NCBI RefSeq assembly: GCF_000377565.1
Contig: NZ_KB898357.1
Coordinates: 62,001-126,000 of the forward strand
Reading direction: 5' to 3'
DNA: 64,000 nucleotides
Source of the DNA: Rhizobium sp. 2MFCol3.1
GTDB lineage: Bacteria; Pseudomonadota; Alphaproteobacteria; Rhizobiales; Rhizobiaceae
Position numbers and translations under genes: made by a program. This document shows positions 63,419 through 64,000 of the stretch, one piece after another. The notes below the pieces were generated by a model. The model had not been told where the DNA came from, searched no databases, and saw only the letters and a list, made by a program, of their open reading frames with translations. The stretch's first letter is position 1. Every line of letters begins with the position of its first letter.

Positions 63419-64000
63419 ATGAGCGTCAATCTCACCGGCAAGGTCGCACTCGTCACCGGCGCATCGCGCGGGATCGGCTATTTCACCGCACTCGAATTGG
63501 CCAAGGCCGGTGCGCATGTCGTCGCCTGCGCCCGCACGGTCGGCGGCCTCGAGGATCTCGATGATGCGATCAAGGCCGTCGGTGGCTCGGCGACGCTCGT
63601 GCCCTTCGACCTCTCGGACATGAACGCCATCGACGCGCTCGGCGCTTCGATCTTCGAACGCTGGGGCAAGCTCGACATTCTCGTCGCCAATGCCGGCGTG
63701 CTTGGCGTGATCTCGCCGATCGGCCATATCGAGGCGAAGGTGTTCGAGAAGGTGATGACCATCAACGTCACGGCGACGTGGCGGCTGATCCGCTCGGTCG
63801 ATCCGCTGCTGACACGTTCGGAAGCCGGACGCGCCGTTATCCTCTCCTCCGCTGCCGCCCATCGCTGCCGCCCGTTCTGGGGCGCCTATTCGGCGTCGAA
63901 GGCTGCGGTCGAGGCTTTGGCGCGCACCTGGGCCGGCGAAACGCAGAGCACGGCGCTTCGCGTCACCAGCGTCGATCCGGGCGCCACGCGCACCGCGATG
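63419..64000 (+). CDS. Short-chain dehydrogenase/reductase, truncated by window edge
   Basis: 194 codons from ATG 63419, open at the window end. Cofactor motif TGASRGIGYFTA, NAGVLG, and the catalytic Ser/Tyr/Lys (AVILSSAAA and YSASKAAVEAL). Rhizobial relatives sit after purF as generic oxidoreductases; substrate unknown. It lies 70 bp behind purF, possibly cotranscribed. Confidence 0.85.
   Translation, partial: MSVNLTGKVALVTGASRGIGYFTALELAKAGAHVVACARTVGGLEDLDDAIKAVGGSATLVPFDLSDMNAIDALGASIFERWGKLDILVANAGVLGVISPIGHIEAKVFEKVMTINVTATWRLIRSVDPLLTRSEAGRAVILSSAAAHRCRPFWGAYSASKAAVEALARTWAGETQSTALRVTSVDPGATRTAM

Noticed and set aside
1..64000. tRNA, rRNA, CRISPR array, prophage or transposase genes
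   Set aside because: None seen in any intergenic gap or as an open frame; all gaps above 300 bp were read.

Overview
The window is a 64-kb piece of a high-GC alphaproteobacterial chromosome, almost certainly from the family Rhizobiaceae (Rhizobium/Agrobacterium group). This rests on protein content and gene order: ppk-hdaA-AI-2E permease-purMN, a RopB/Omp31-type porin, the fabDG-acpP-fabF-mltG-yicC-gmk block, lptFGD-surA-pdxA-rsmA, rpsFR-DUF2232-rplI, and dnaB-alr-radA-cvpA-purF. I found no rRNA, tRNA, CRISPR array, prophage or insertion sequence. Most of the window is core genome with small accessory insertions.

Layout. 1-4.0 kb: the 5' end of polyphosphate kinase, the DnaA-inactivating factor HdaA and an AI-2E-family permease on the minus strand, divergent from purM-purN. 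4.1-4.7 kb: a VapBC-type toxin-antitoxin pair. 4.7-8.7 kb (minus): a stand-alone PhnM-like amidohydrolase, a NudK-type NUDIX hydrolase and a molybdopterin oxidoreductase. 8.8-16 kb: rlmJ, a glutathione S-transferase, a porin, an SDR, uvrC, pgsA, moaD and moaE, with a palindromic intergenic element between the two moa genes. 15.9-18 kb: an orphan LivH-like permease divergent from a CGNR zinc-finger regulator and a lipoprotein across a large palindrome. 18-25 kb: ndk, a DinB-family protein, a GGDEF protein, an ABC-F ATPase, a lipoprotein polysaccharide deacetylase, a sugar dehydrogenase and a GrpB-family protein.

25-35.5 kb is an envelope-biogenesis and housekeeping block: holC and pepA (minus), then a PAP2 phosphatase, the LPS export genes lptF-lptG-lptD, the chaperone surA, pdxA and rsmA, mostly with overlapping stop and start codons. 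35.7-39.6 kb is a phosphate-uptake operon pstSCAB behind a clear Pho box, with no phoU or phoB following it. 39.6-46.2 kb (minus) is the fatty-acid synthesis operon plus mltG, yicC and gmk. 46-49 kb holds a Tas-like aldo/keto reductase and a Dyp-type peroxidase. 49.4-51.9 kb is the S6/S18/L9 ribosomal operon. 52-55 kb (minus) is a MarR-controlled EmrAB-like efflux operon. 55.5-64 kb is dnaB, alr, radA, cvpA, purF and a truncated SDR, with a TumE/TumA pair and a ParDE pair at two successive junctions between housekeeping genes.

No single locus here is clearly a new system. The best leads are the CGNR-regulator/lipoprotein/permease locus with its 47-bp palindromic divergent promoter and apparently leaderless regulator; a hairpin that would sequester the ribosome-binding site of the GrpB-family gene; a structured leader ahead of purM; the palindrome pair inside moaDE; and the toxin-antitoxin insertions. 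All functional statements come from reading sequence and from family knowledge; no database search was run.
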